DNA of 64,000 nucleotides from Hyalangium versicolor (lineage in GTDB: Bacteria; Myxococcota; Myxococcia; Myxococcales; Myxococcaceae). Every line of letters begins with the position of its first letter. Positions within the stretch are counted from its first letter, which is position 1. Under the pieces are notes generated by a model. The model was not told where the DNA came from. It was given only the letters and a program-made list of their open reading frames with translations, and did no database searches. Below are positions 17,327 through 26,300 of this stretch, piece by piece. A program made the translations under genes and the position numbers. The stretch spans positions 186,001-250,000 of the forward strand of contig NZ_JAHXBF010000012.1 in assembly GCF_020103695.1 (NCBI RefSeq). The letters run 5' to 3'.

Positions 17327-19822
17327 TCAGTGCAATCGCAACATCGACGGGCGCTGGAAGATCCAGGTCCTCCGCTTGCGCCCGTCCGTCGGCGTCCATT
17401 CCTTCTCGGACACCTGGACGCTCGCCATCACGTCGTGGAGTGTCACGCCCCAGGCCCGGGAGATGTAGACCCCCAGCAGCGCGGGCAGGTGCACCAGCAA
17501 GCGGCCCGCGGCGGTGTGCCCCGCCTCGTGGCAGGGAATGACGATCAGATCCGGGAACTTGCGCACCGGACGCTCCGAACCGTCCACCAGCGTCACCTCG
17601 TCCCGCTCGCCCACGAACTCCTGGAGCATCGCCAACGTGAGCGGCGTGCCGGCGCGGTAGCCAATGGGCAGTCCCCCCGGCTCTCCTCCGCACGAGAGCA
17701 CCGCGAGGCCGATGTCCAACCGCTTGTGGAGCTCATAGCCCTCGAAGTTGAGCTGGTAGCGCTCCCACAACCGCGCCTGCTCCGTGGCCCACCGCGCAAT
17801 ATCCTCGCGCACGGCCAGCGGCTCCGCGTCATCGCGCGTGGCCACGTCCGTGGAGCCCTGCAGCGCTCCCGTGAACTCGCGCGAGTAGCGCGCGCGCAGC
17901 CCGCCCGCGGTGATCACCGACAGGCCCGCCCACCGCTGCATTGCCCCAGAGGCGATGCAGATGCGGCCAATGCACTGCCCGCTCGCGTCCAGCACCGGGC
18001 GCACCATGGGCGCCAGGAACTCCATCAGCGCCGTGTTCACCCCGCGCGCCGTGTTGCCGATGCGCCGCAGCAGCTTCGTCGCATCCAGCGTCTTCCAGTC
18101 GTTGGCCTCGATGACCGTCACCGGCTGGCCAGGGCGCTCCTCCAGCTTCAGCGTCACGTCCAGCGTGGGAGCAATCCGCCCCAGCAGCTCGCTGAACGAG
18201 ATGCGCTCCTCCGACTCGGACCAGTGGTCCCACTGATCGCTGCGGTCCAGCAGCATCTGCTCCCAGTCCCGCTCGCGCGACAGCCACACGCGCACCCGGG
18301 TGCCACCCTCCGGCAGCTGCTCCTCCGGCTCCGCGGGATGCAGGATGGGGTGCGCACCCAGCCCGTTGTCGAACTCCAGGACGTGCGTCACCTCCTGCTG
18401 GAAGGGCCGGGAGACAACCCGCAGCCGCTCGCCCCACATGAACACGGAGAAGAAGCCGATGCCGAAGCGGCCCGCCGGAACAAAACCACTGGCCGCCAGC
18501 CCCGGGTAGTCCCGGCTCATGTCCTCCGTCGTCCAGTAGCTCGTCCCGAAGTCCATGAGGTGGCGCATCAGCACGCGCTCCGTCATGCCCAGGCCCGTGT
18601 CCACCACCTCGATCCAGCGCCCGTTCGCGTCCCGCCCCACCTTCACGGTGATGGAGCCCCAATCATCCTTCAGCCCCTCCAGCGCCCGCCGCGCCCGGAC
18701 GGCATCCGCCGCGTTCTGGATGAGCTCTCGCAGCGGCACCGAGGGATCCTTGCGGTACAGCTGCGCCCCGCCGATCTGCGCGATGAGGCTCGGCACCTCC
18801 GAGATGTGCACCCGCGCATCCACCGGCATCCATCCCTGCGTCTTCACGTGGCTGGCCAGCCGCGTCGCATCGTCCGCGTCCACCACGCCCCGCGCCAGGA
18901 AGCGCGACCGGCCGCTCGCCGACAGCAACAGGTCCACGTCGTGCAGATCCCGATCGATCTTCCGCAGCGCCTCGAAGCAGGCCCAGAACATCTCCGCCTC
19001 GCTCCGGTTGAAGGGCTCTCCGGAGCCCGTATAGAGGAGGCGATCATGCACGAGCGTCGGCCGGCTGAGCTTGCGGCGGCGCTCCTCGACGAGGAGCGTA
19101 TCGGCGGCCCGCAGCGCGGCGGCCACCTTCAGCGCATCCACCGTCCAATCCGAAGGAGAGGGCGCCGGCGCCTCGAGCTTCCGCGCCGCGAACACCCGGT
19201 TCACCTCCGCCATGTCCCAGCTATGGCTGTAGGCCAGCTCCCCCAGAATCTCGCCGAACTGCCCGCGCAGCGCCGCATCGTCGAGCAGGTACAGCTCCTC
19301 GCCACCGGGGCCCTTGCGCGGCGTCAGCGCCAGCTTCTTCGCGTGCGCGAGCGCCAGCACCCGGAGCGCCTCCTCCGTGGCGGCTTGCATGTACTCGGCC
19401 GAGGGGCGTGCCATCTCCGCGGGCGTGGGCGAGCGATCCGTCTCCCGCCGGATGCACGTGGTGAGCGCCTCCCTCCACTCCGGCGTGGTGTGCAGCTCCG
19501 CCTCCCCGCTCTGCGGCCCAGCGAACCCGGGCCCGAGATCCGAGAGGATCAGCGCACTGCCCAGCACGAAGGCCTCGGCGGCATTGAAGGGATAGTCGTG
19601 CCCGACGATGAGGTCGACCCGCTCCCACAGCGCGACGAAGCGGCTGCTGCCTTGCGGGTTCAGCGTGGGGTACGCGGTCCGGATCTGCTCGGCTAGCTGC
19701 TGAGCGCGCTGCCATGCCCGGCGCAGCTGCTCGCGCAGATGGGCCCGCGCAGCCTGGGAAGCATCTCCCGCCCTCTCACCCAGCGTCCGCTTCCAGAGTT
19801 CCGTTCGCTCGTAATCGAACAT
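17327..19822 (-). CDS. Hsp90-type (GHKL) ATPase with degenerate HD-like N-terminal region
   Basis: An 831-residue protein starting at ATG 19822. Near residue 363 the ATPase N-box reads RELIQNAADAVRAR (Glu and Asn of the GHKL fold), near 407 the G1 box is DTGLGM, and near 452 the G2 box is GRFGIGFFSVFMWG, all in Hsp90 order. The first 300 residues resemble the HD-type module seen in front of such ATPases, but the metal motif reads LILSDLG where His-Asp would be expected, so phosphohydrolase activity is doubtful. The C terminus has CHEAGHTAAG, a His-rich element of unknown meaning. The Hsp90 middle and dimerisation domains are not recognisable. Related HD/Hsp90 fusions are known from predicted bacterial conflict systems; a defence role is inference. 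The lysozyme-like gene lies 39 bp upstream on the same strand. Confidence 0.85.
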   Translation of the reverse strand: MFDYERTELWKRTLGERAGDASQAARAHLREQLRRAWQRAQQLAEQIRTAYPTLNPQGSSRFVALWERVDLIVGHDYPFNAAEAFVLGSALILSDLGPGFAGPQSGEAELHTTPEWREALTTCIRRETDRSPTPAEMARPSAEYMQAATEEALRVLALAHAKKLALTPRKGPGGEELYLLDDAALRGQFGEILGELAYSHSWDMAEVNRVFAARKLEAPAPSPSDWTVDALKVAAALRAADTLLVEERRRKLSRPTLVHDRLLYTGSGEPFNRSEAEMFWACFEALRKIDRDLHDVDLLLSASGRSRFLARGVVDADDATRLASHVKTQGWMPVDARVHISEVPSLIAQIGGAQLYRKDPSVPLRELIQNAADAVRARRALEGLKDDWGSITVKVGRDANGRWIEVVDTGLGMTERVLMRHLMDFGTSYWTTEDMSRDYPGLAASGFVPAGRFGIGFFSVFMWGERLRVVSRPFQQEVTHVLEFDNGLGAHPILHPAEPEEQLPEGGTRVRVWLSRERDWEQMLLDRSDQWDHWSESEERISFSELLGRIAPTLDVTLKLEERPGQPVTVIEANDWKTLDATKLLRRIGNTARGVNTALMEFLAPMVRPVLDASGQCIGRICIASGAMQRWAGLSVITAGGLRARYSREFTGALQGSTDVATRDDAEPLAVREDIARWATEQARLWERYQLNFEGYELHKRLDIGLAVLSCGGEPGGLPIGYRAGTPLTLAMLQEFVGERDEVTLVDGSERPVRKFPDLIVIPCHEAGHTAAGRLLVHLPALLGVYISRAWGVTLHDVMASVQVSEKEWTPTDGRKRRTWIFQRPSMLRLH

Positions 19823-19861
19823 GCCCCCAGAATACGGGCGGGCAGCCACTGGGGGCTACTT

Positions 19862-20584
19862 TCAAGCCCGACCTGTCACCCGGGAGTGCGAGCGAGGGAG
19901 GGCAAATCCCATGGGTTCCAACGAAGTTCCTGGCACCTCCCCGTTCGCGGAAGCCCCCTCCATGCCCCCGAAGTGCGGAACCAGCGCCTGCGCCCGCGCC
20001 CACACGTCGTTGGAATAATCGTCCCCGGTGGTGCCACGATCCATGTCCCGGATGGTCCGCACGTGGCCCACGCCCGAGTCATACGCCACCACCGCGCCCC
20101 GGAGCTGCTGCTCGGCCGGCCAGCCGGGGTGCATCGCCTTCACCTCGCCCAGCAGCCGCGCGAGCACCTGCGCCGCATGATCGATGTGCTCGGCGCTGTG
20201 GGCCCCGCCGCGGGGCCGGTAACGCGAGTCGAGCTGCATCAGCCCGAAGCACTCCCCACCGCCCACCAGGCCGTTGTTGTCGAGCAACGCGCCCGCCCGG
20301 GACTCGCGGCTGGCCAGGGCAGCCAGGAGAGCGGGGGGTAGGCCGTGCTTCAGCGCGGCGGCCTCGAAGGCGGACTGGTGCTTCAGCAGCCGAGGCAGGT
20401 CCGTGCGAGCCAGCTTGTGCGAGGCGCAGATGCCAGCCGACAGCCCATCCTGCCGCGCGGTGGCCACCGAGGCGCCCTTCGGCAGGAACTTCGAGAGCAG
20501 GGCATTCGGGTGGGGCGCGTGGGCAGCGGCCTCCTTCATCCGGGCCTCTCGGTGCTCACGCGTGCGCGCAGTGCGGTTCTGCAT
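19862..20584 (-). CDS. Goose-type lysozyme / lytic transglycosylase homologue
   Basis: A 240-residue GH23-fold protein. The catalytic glutamate is in ALASRESRAGALL, followed by CFGLMQLD and later VVAYDSGVGHVRT, as in goose-type lysozymes, which cleave the MurNAc-GlcNAc bond of peptidoglycan. No signal peptide is seen: the N terminus is Arg/Glu/His-rich, so it may be cytoplasmic, exported by another route or carried as an effector. The ATG at 20584 follows CCAGGAG at good spacing. It lies 39 bp upstream of the Hsp90-like ATPase, so the two could be co-transcribed. Family members often have a structural role for nearby Asp residues; these were not assigned. Confidence 0.85.
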   Translation of the reverse strand: MQNRTARTREHREARMKEAAAHAPHPNALLSKFLPKGASVATARQDGLSAGICASHKLARTDLPRLLKHQSAFEAAALKHGLPPALLAALASRESRAGALLDNNGLVGGGECFGLMQLDSRYRPRGGAHSAEHIDHAAQVLARLLGEVKAMHPGWPAEQQLRGAVVAYDSGVGHVRTIRDMDRGTTGDDYSNDVWARAQALVPHFGGMEGASANGEVPGTSLEPMGFALPRSHSRVTGRA

Positions 20585-20744
20585 GGTGTGCTCCTGGCAG
20601 CGCCCGACTTCCGGCCAAGGGCGTTGGCTCTGCCTGCAATTGTCCAGGAGGCCGCAAAAAAGTTTCTGCGCACCGCGTCATGGTGGGGGGAAAGCCGCCT
20701 GTTTCCGCAGCCCTACCACGCTCCGTACGACACGCCAGTCCTTG

Positions 20745-20781
20745 ATGCCGCGCGGCAATTAGCGGCGATTTTCGGCGGCAT
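20745..20781 (-). terminator. Possible stem-loop downstream of the galU operon
   Basis: Seven-base arms ATGCCGC (20745-20751) and GCGGCAT (20775-20781) flank an A/T-richer loop just beyond the 3' end of the gene at 20788. There is no clear U-tract on the minus strand, so intrinsic termination is tentative. Confidence 0.3.
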
Positions 20782-20787
20782 TTCCGC

Positions 20788-21546
20788 TCAGGGGGTGAAG
20801 AGCTTGTCAGCGAGGGAGGCGCGCGTGTCCGACTTGATGGCGGTGAAGCGCAGGGTGCGCTGGCCATCGCGCCAGACCTCGATGCTGCGAGGCATCCACT
20901 CGCCGGTGGCGGGCGAGGTGTAGTCGATGAAGCGCACATCCCACGCCGTGCCGGACTTCTCCTTCCAGCGCACGCGCGCGGGGCGGAAGTTGTCCTTGTA
21001 GATCCAGAACTGGGGCTTGCCCTCCTCGGGATCGCCGAGCACGTACGCCACCTCGCCGCTGAAGCGGGCCAGGGAGGTGGTGCGCGTGGCGATGCCCAGG
21101 CTCTGGAGGTACTGCTCCACGGCGTCGCGCGTCTCGAGATCATGCTCCGAGGAGGCTCGAGCCGCGAGGATGGGGCACACCTGGCTCATGGCCGCGGACA
21201 GCGCGGGCAGCTCCGAGCCCTCCACGCGCCGGCGCGGGCCCACCTGCACCACGGCCAGCTTGTTGCCCTCCTGCATGGACAGCTCGAAGCGGCAGCGGCC
21301 CGGCGCCTTCAGGAGGATGGCGCCATCCGCCACGAGCTCCGAGCGCTCCGTGGGAACGTTGAGCGCGGCGGAGGCCTCCCTCACCCCCGGCCCCGAGAAG
21401 ATCCAGGAGCCCTCCACCCTCGCGGAGGAGGGGTATTGCGCATCCTGTCCGCCCGTCATCCGGCGCAGGATGGAGCCACCCGGCAACACATACGCCCCCG
21501 CAGCCAGCGCGGTGAGCACTCCGACCAGAGCGACGAGTCGCTTCAC
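20788..21546 (-). CDS. Hypothetical exported protein coupled to galU
   Basis: A 252-residue protein starting at GTG 21546, overlapping the galU stop in a GTGA arrangement that implies translational coupling. Residues 1-22 form a signal peptide or membrane anchor (KRLVALVGVLTALAAGAYVL). The mature part has alternating short beta segments (GSWIFSG, CRFELSM, VAYVLGD, QFWIYKD) reminiscent of LolA/LolB-like lipid-binding half-barrels, but no definite family was recognised. Cysteines are few and there is no lipobox. A role in the envelope together with UDP-glucose supply is inference from the operon only. Confidence 0.8.
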   Translation of the reverse strand: MKRLVALVGVLTALAAGAYVLPGGSILRRMTGGQDAQYPSSARVEGSWIFSGPGVREASAALNVPTERSELVADGAILLKAPGRCRFELSMQEGNKLAVVQVGPRRRVEGSELPALSAAMSQVCPILAARASSEHDLETRDAVEQYLQSLGIATRTTSLARFSGEVAYVLGDPEEGKPQFWIYKDNFRPARVRWKEKSGTAWDVRFIDYTSPATGEWMPRSIEVWRDGQRTLRFTAIKSDTRASLADKLFTP

Positions 21547-22445
21547 GGCTTCTCCGTCTTGACGATTTCAGCCATCCACTCGAGCAGCGGGCCCCGGAGT
21601 TCGGGGCGCTTGAGGGCATAGGCGATGTTGGCCTTGAGGTAACCCACCTTGTCGCCCGCGTCGTAGCGCTGGCCCTTGAACCGGTAGCCCAGCAGCCCCT
21701 GCCGCTGCTGCAGCGTGGCCAGACCGTCGGTGAGCTGGATCTCCCCGCCCACGCCGGGCGGCTGCTTCTCCAGGATGCCGAAGATCTCCGGCGGCAGCAC
21801 GTAGCGGCCAATCACCGCCAGGTTCGACGGGGCGGTGCCGCGCTTGGGCTTCTCGACGATGCGCTCGATCTGGATGATGCCATCGCCGATCTCCTTGCCG
21901 GCGGCGATGCCATACAGGTGCGTCTCGCTGTCGGGCACCTCCATCAGCGCCACCACGCCCTGGTTGTGCTGGCGGAAGACGCGCGCGAGCTGGCGGATGC
22001 CGGGATCGTCCGAGTCGATCATGTCGTCGCCGAGCATGACGCCGAACGGCTCGTTGCCCACGAGCTCCCGGGCACACAGCACCGCGTGGCCGAGCCCCAG
22101 GGGCTCCTTCTGCCTCACGCTGATGATGTTGGCCATGTCCGAGATGGCGCGCAGCTTGCGGAACTCCTCATCCTTGCCGCGGGCCTTGAGCGTGGTCTCC
22201 AGCTCCACGGCGAGGTCGAAGTGGTCGACCATGGACTCCTTGCCGCGGCCACTGATGAGGATGACCTCGGAGATGCCCGCCGAGACCGCCTCCTGGACGA
22301 TGTACTGAAGCGTCGGCGTGTCGACGATGGGCAGCATCTCCTTGGGAATGGCCTTGGTGGCCGGCAGGAAACGCGTGCCCAGACCCGCCGCGGGAATCAC
22401 GCACTTGCGAAGCAGGGGCTCTGGTTTCGGGGAGGGAGCAGCCAT
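21543..22445 (-). CDS. galU: UTP--glucose-1-phosphate uridylyltransferase
   Basis: A 300-residue nucleotidyltransferase making UDP-glucose from UTP and glucose-1-phosphate for LPS, exopolysaccharide and glycogen pathways. The nucleotide-binding signature is AAGLGTRFLPATKAIPKEML near residue 20. LTDGLATL and KGQRYDAGDKVGYLKANI, typical of GalU, lie further on, and the length matches the bacterial enzyme. It is the first gene of a two-gene minus-strand operon and is divergent from the beta-barrel gene at 22505, with 59 bp between starts. Confidence 0.96.
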   Translation of the reverse strand: MAAPSPKPEPLLRKCVIPAAGLGTRFLPATKAIPKEMLPIVDTPTLQYIVQEAVSAGISEVILISGRGKESMVDHFDLAVELETTLKARGKDEEFRKLRAISDMANIISVRQKEPLGLGHAVLCARELVGNEPFGVMLGDDMIDSDDPGIRQLARVFRQHNQGVVALMEVPDSETHLYGIAAGKEIGDGIIQIERIVEKPKRGTAPSNLAVIGRYVLPPEIFGILEKQPPGVGGEIQLTDGLATLQQRQGLLGYRFKGQRYDAGDKVGYLKANIAYALKRPELRGPLLEWMAEIVKTEKP

Positions 22446-22504
22446 AGGGGGTCGAATCTAGTGATCGCCCTCGGAGGCATCAAGGCGGATAGGATGCGCG
22501 CTCC

Positions 22505-23353
22505 ATGCCTCACCGATTGATGCTCCTGCTGGCGCTGTGTCTGTCCACCACCGTCCATGCCCAGGCCGAAGTCGAGGATCTGCGCGAAATCCAGAGCGCG
22601 CGGGGCTACGCCATGGGAGGGGCCTACCGCGCGCTGGGGCTGGGTACTGAGGCCATCCTGGGCAACCCCGCCGCCATGGCCCTGTGGAAGACGTACCGGA
22701 TGGAGCTGCACGGCTCCTGGGACACCCATGGCAAGGACGCCTTCGGCGGAGTGTCCTTGATGGACGCCAAGACGAGCGACCTGGCAGCCGGGCTGGACTA
22801 CCACCTGCTCAGCCTGCGCAGCGGCGCGGGCCGGACGACGGGGCACTTCAGCACGCTGGGCTTCGCCCTGCCCCTCACGCCGGGCGTGCTCATTGGCGCC
22901 TCGATCCACTACCTGCGGCTGAGCGGCCCTCGGTCGGCCAACGCCACCACCGCGGATGCGGGCCTGCTGCTGCGCTTCTCCGAGGGCCTCACCGCGGGCT
23001 TCTCGGCCCACAACCTCATCGACACGCACAACGACGAACTCACGCGGTACTACTCGGGGCACGTGGGCTACCTGGCGGGGAACCTCGCCCTGGCCGGGGA
23101 CGTGCGCGCGGACTTCGAGACGGGAGAGAAGACCCTCTTCACCTACAGCGTCGGCACCGAATACCTGCTCGGCCAGTCGATCCCCGTGCGCCTGGGCTAC
23201 ACCTATGACGGGTTCCACAAGGCCTCGCGGCTGGGCGTGGGCCTGGGGTTCCTCACGGGCGAGGGTGGCGGCATCGACATCGGCTACCGGCATGATCTCG
23301 GCGGCGAGAAGGCCCGGGTGCTGGCCCTCAGCATCAAGCTGCAGGTGGGCTGA
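22505..23353 (+). CDS. Predicted outer-membrane beta-barrel protein
   Basis: A 282-residue exported protein. The signal peptide ends near VHAQAE. The start of the mature part, ARGYAMGGAYRALGLG followed by ILGNPAAMAL, matches the N-terminal pattern of FadL/PorV-type barrels (a small-residue GGA motif then NPA). The rest alternates aromatic and polar residues in amphipathic strands and ends at Val-Gly without a terminal Phe. Its transport or assembly role is unknown. It converges on the 1,618-residue repeat protein gene with only 6 bp between stops. Confidence 0.8.
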   Translation: MPHRLMLLLALCLSTTVHAQAEVEDLREIQSARGYAMGGAYRALGLGTEAILGNPAAMALWKTYRMELHGSWDTHGKDAFGGVSLMDAKTSDLAAGLDYHLLSLRSGAGRTTGHFSTLGFALPLTPGVLIGASIHYLRLSGPRSANATTADAGLLLRFSEGLTAGFSAHNLIDTHNDELTRYYSGHVGYLAGNLALAGDVRADFETGEKTLFTYSVGTEYLLGQSIPVRLGYTYDGFHKASRLGVGLGFLTGEGGGIDIGYRHDLGGEKARVLALSIKLQVG

Positions 23354-23359
23354 GCGGCC

Positions 23360-26300
23360 TCACGAGGCGCTGCGCAGTTGGAAGTAGCGCTCGGAGGCGG
23401 CGAAACGCACCAGCTCCACCACCTCGCGCTCCAGGGCGCGCTTCATCTTCAACGCCGCGAGCGCCGGGCCCACGGCTCCGCAGGCGATGAGCCCCGCGCG
23501 GTTGGCTGAGTCCCGAGCCGCATCCGCCAGCGCGGACACGTCGAACTGCCGCGTCGCGGCTCCGAACAGATCCGTCGCGCGCGAGAGCTGCTCCGGCGTC
23601 AGGGACTCGCGCACCACGCGGGCTTCGAGGCTGTCGGACTTCCCATCCTTGAGGACCGTGGAGAGCAGCGCGATGCCGCGCAGGACCTGGTCCTTCTTGA
23701 GGCTGCGCAGGGCCAGCAGGTCCGGCTCGAGGCAGATGATCGCGCGGCCAGCGTAGAAGCGCAGCTCCGGAGCGGGGAGCACCTGCCGCACCGCCTGCTT
23801 GCCCACGAGCAGCCGCGGGGTATTCGTGAAGACGAGCGAGAAGGGCGGGCCGTTGTCCTCGGAGAGCACCACCTCCGGGGCCTCGATCCCCAGCAGACGC
23901 TGCGTGAGCTTGAGGGCCTCCATGGACACGGGGGCCCCGGGTCCCAGGTTCGAACGGAGGGGCTCTTTCGTGCCGGCGGCCCGGCCATGCATGGGGAAGA
24001 GGCGGCAGAGCGCCACGCCCACGAACGTGAGCAGCTCTCCCGCGGGCGTGCGCAACAGCGGGTGGCGCAGCCCCGAACGCGCATCAGGCGAGAGTTCCTG
24101 GCGCGGCGGAAGAACCTGGGTGCCCTCCCGGCCCTCGAGCGCGTCGGCGATCTCGCGCATCAGCAGGGCGCGCGCTCCATCCTGCCGGCCCTCGAAGTAG
24201 TCCGCGATCTGGAGATAGAGCTCGGCATCGAGCGGGTACTCGCGCACCTTCTTGAAGACGGCGGGCTCGGCCGCGGGTGGCTCTGGCGACGGAGCCTTGG
24301 CCGTGCCAGGGGCTCCCTTGACGCGGGCCACCCGGCGCACGGGCTCCATCTTCCCGGGAGGCGCCTCCCAGGAGATGATCGACGTGTTCTGCACGGAGCC
24401 GCTGATCTGCGCGGGCCGGCCGACCTCCGCCTCGGGAGGCGAGACCTTGGCGAAGGCCGAGTCCGCGGACTCCTGGCCTTTGGGAGTCCGTTGTCCCTTG
24501 GCGGCAGTGCCCCTCGCGTTCAGGGTCACGCTGCTGGTGCTCAAGGCTTCGCGAGGTGGCGGCGGAGGCTTCATCGCGGCCTGACGAGCCTCCGCGGGAG
24601 GCTTGGCGCGCGCGGGCGGCGCCTCCGGCTCGGGAGGTGGTGGTGGAGGAGGCGGACTCTCATCTGGGAAGACGGGGCGCACCCTGCTCATCCGCGCGGT
24701 GGCCTTCCGTACCGGAGGCTTCTCCAGGAGGGTCTGCTTCTCCGGAGGCGCAGCGGGCGGTGCAGCAGCACCGTCCTTGGAGGGCGACACGGCCCGCTTC
24801 AGGGACCAGGCCGACAGGGACGGGCTGGTGTGATCGGCCTCGTCCTCGCCTCCCCCGAGCAGCGAGTCCAGCTCCCGCGAGGGATCCAACGCCGCGATGT
24901 CGACCTTCTTGCTCGCGGCCTTCTTGGGAGCTGCCGCCGCGGGCTTCGGGGCCTTCTCGGGACGAGCAGCGGACCGGGTGGCCTTCGCGGGCGGAGGTGG
25001 AGACGCGGGCGCGGGCTCCGAGCCGGGCGGGACGAATCCCTCCGGAGCTTCGGTCGCCGTCTTCTCCTCATCGGAGAAGGGCATCTTGTCCCCGGGGAAC
25101 GTCACCGCGGAGAACTCGATGGTCGGCCGGGCGTGGTCGGGGAGACGTGACGCCACATCCTCGTGGATGTCGGTGCTGGGCTCGTCCGCCACCGGAGGAA
25201 AGGCCTGACCCGACGGCGTCAGATCCAGGTTCCCGGGTGGAGGCATGAGCACCTGGGGACGAGAGCCCGTGCCCTCTCGGCGAGGAGGAGCGCTGCTTCG
25301 CGGCGCCTCCGGGATGGGAGGCGAGTTCTTGTCCTCGAGCGAGCGCCGCAGGTTCTCCGCGCGCCGGGAGTACATGTCCGCGCGCGCGGGGTCCTTGAGC
25401 ACGTTGTGGCAGAAGCTGGCCAGCCGCTGCCAGGTGCGCAGGCGCTCCGCCTCGTCCTCCATGGCGGAGGCGGCATTGTCCAGCGCCCAGGCCGCTTCGC
25501 CGATCTGTCCGTGCTCGGTGAGGCGGTCGGCCAGCAGCAGCCAGGCCTCCTTGTGGCCGGGCTCGAAGCGCACGGCCTGCCTCAATTCGGTGAGCACACC
25601 CTCCGCGTCTCCCGAGTCCTCCAGGGTGGTCACCAGCTCGATCCGAGCCAGGCGCGCCGTGGGGCCTCGGGGCTCTCGGGCGATCTGCTCGCGCAGAAGG
25701 TGGCTGAGCGCCGTCCTGTCTCGCAGCACCCGCGCCAGCTCCAACAGCCGCTCACGCGCGCGGGCATCATCGGGCTCCTCGGAGAGCACCTCGGTCCAGG
25801 CCCACTGCGCCAGCTTCGGATCCTTCAGCGAGTCCTCGGCCACGGAGGCGAGCACGCGCAGCGCCTCGGCGCGATCCGGAGAGCGGCGAGGCGCGGCGGA
25901 GAGCGCGGACCGCAGGCGGTTGGCCAGGATGGGCCGCTCGGCGTTGGGCACGCAGCGCACGAGCCCCGCGAGCACCAGGAGCATCCCGGGCGTGAGGGCC
26001 TCGGCCGTCTCGAAGTCAGCCTTGGCCTGGGCCTTCTCCCCTGCTTCGAGCGCCCGCTCGGCGCGGGTGAGGTAGGCGGCGGCCCGGGCCTTGGCCGTGC
26101 GCGCGCTCTGCACCGCCTCGTCGAGCGCCCGCCGCACCAGGGAGGGGTCTCCTCGCTGCGAGAGGAGGCGCAGTTGCTCCTTCAAGGCATCGCGGTCACC
26201 AGTGAGCGAGACGATCTCCCGGTAGATGCGCGCCGCGCCCGAGGGATCGCTGAGCTCGTTCTCCATCAACTCCGCGAGCCGGGACAGGGCCTCGGCACGG

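Noticed and set aside
20640..20680. Possible sigma54 promoter before the lysozyme gene (TGGACAATTGCA)
   Set aside because: The GG-to-GC distance is too short for a -24/-12 element.
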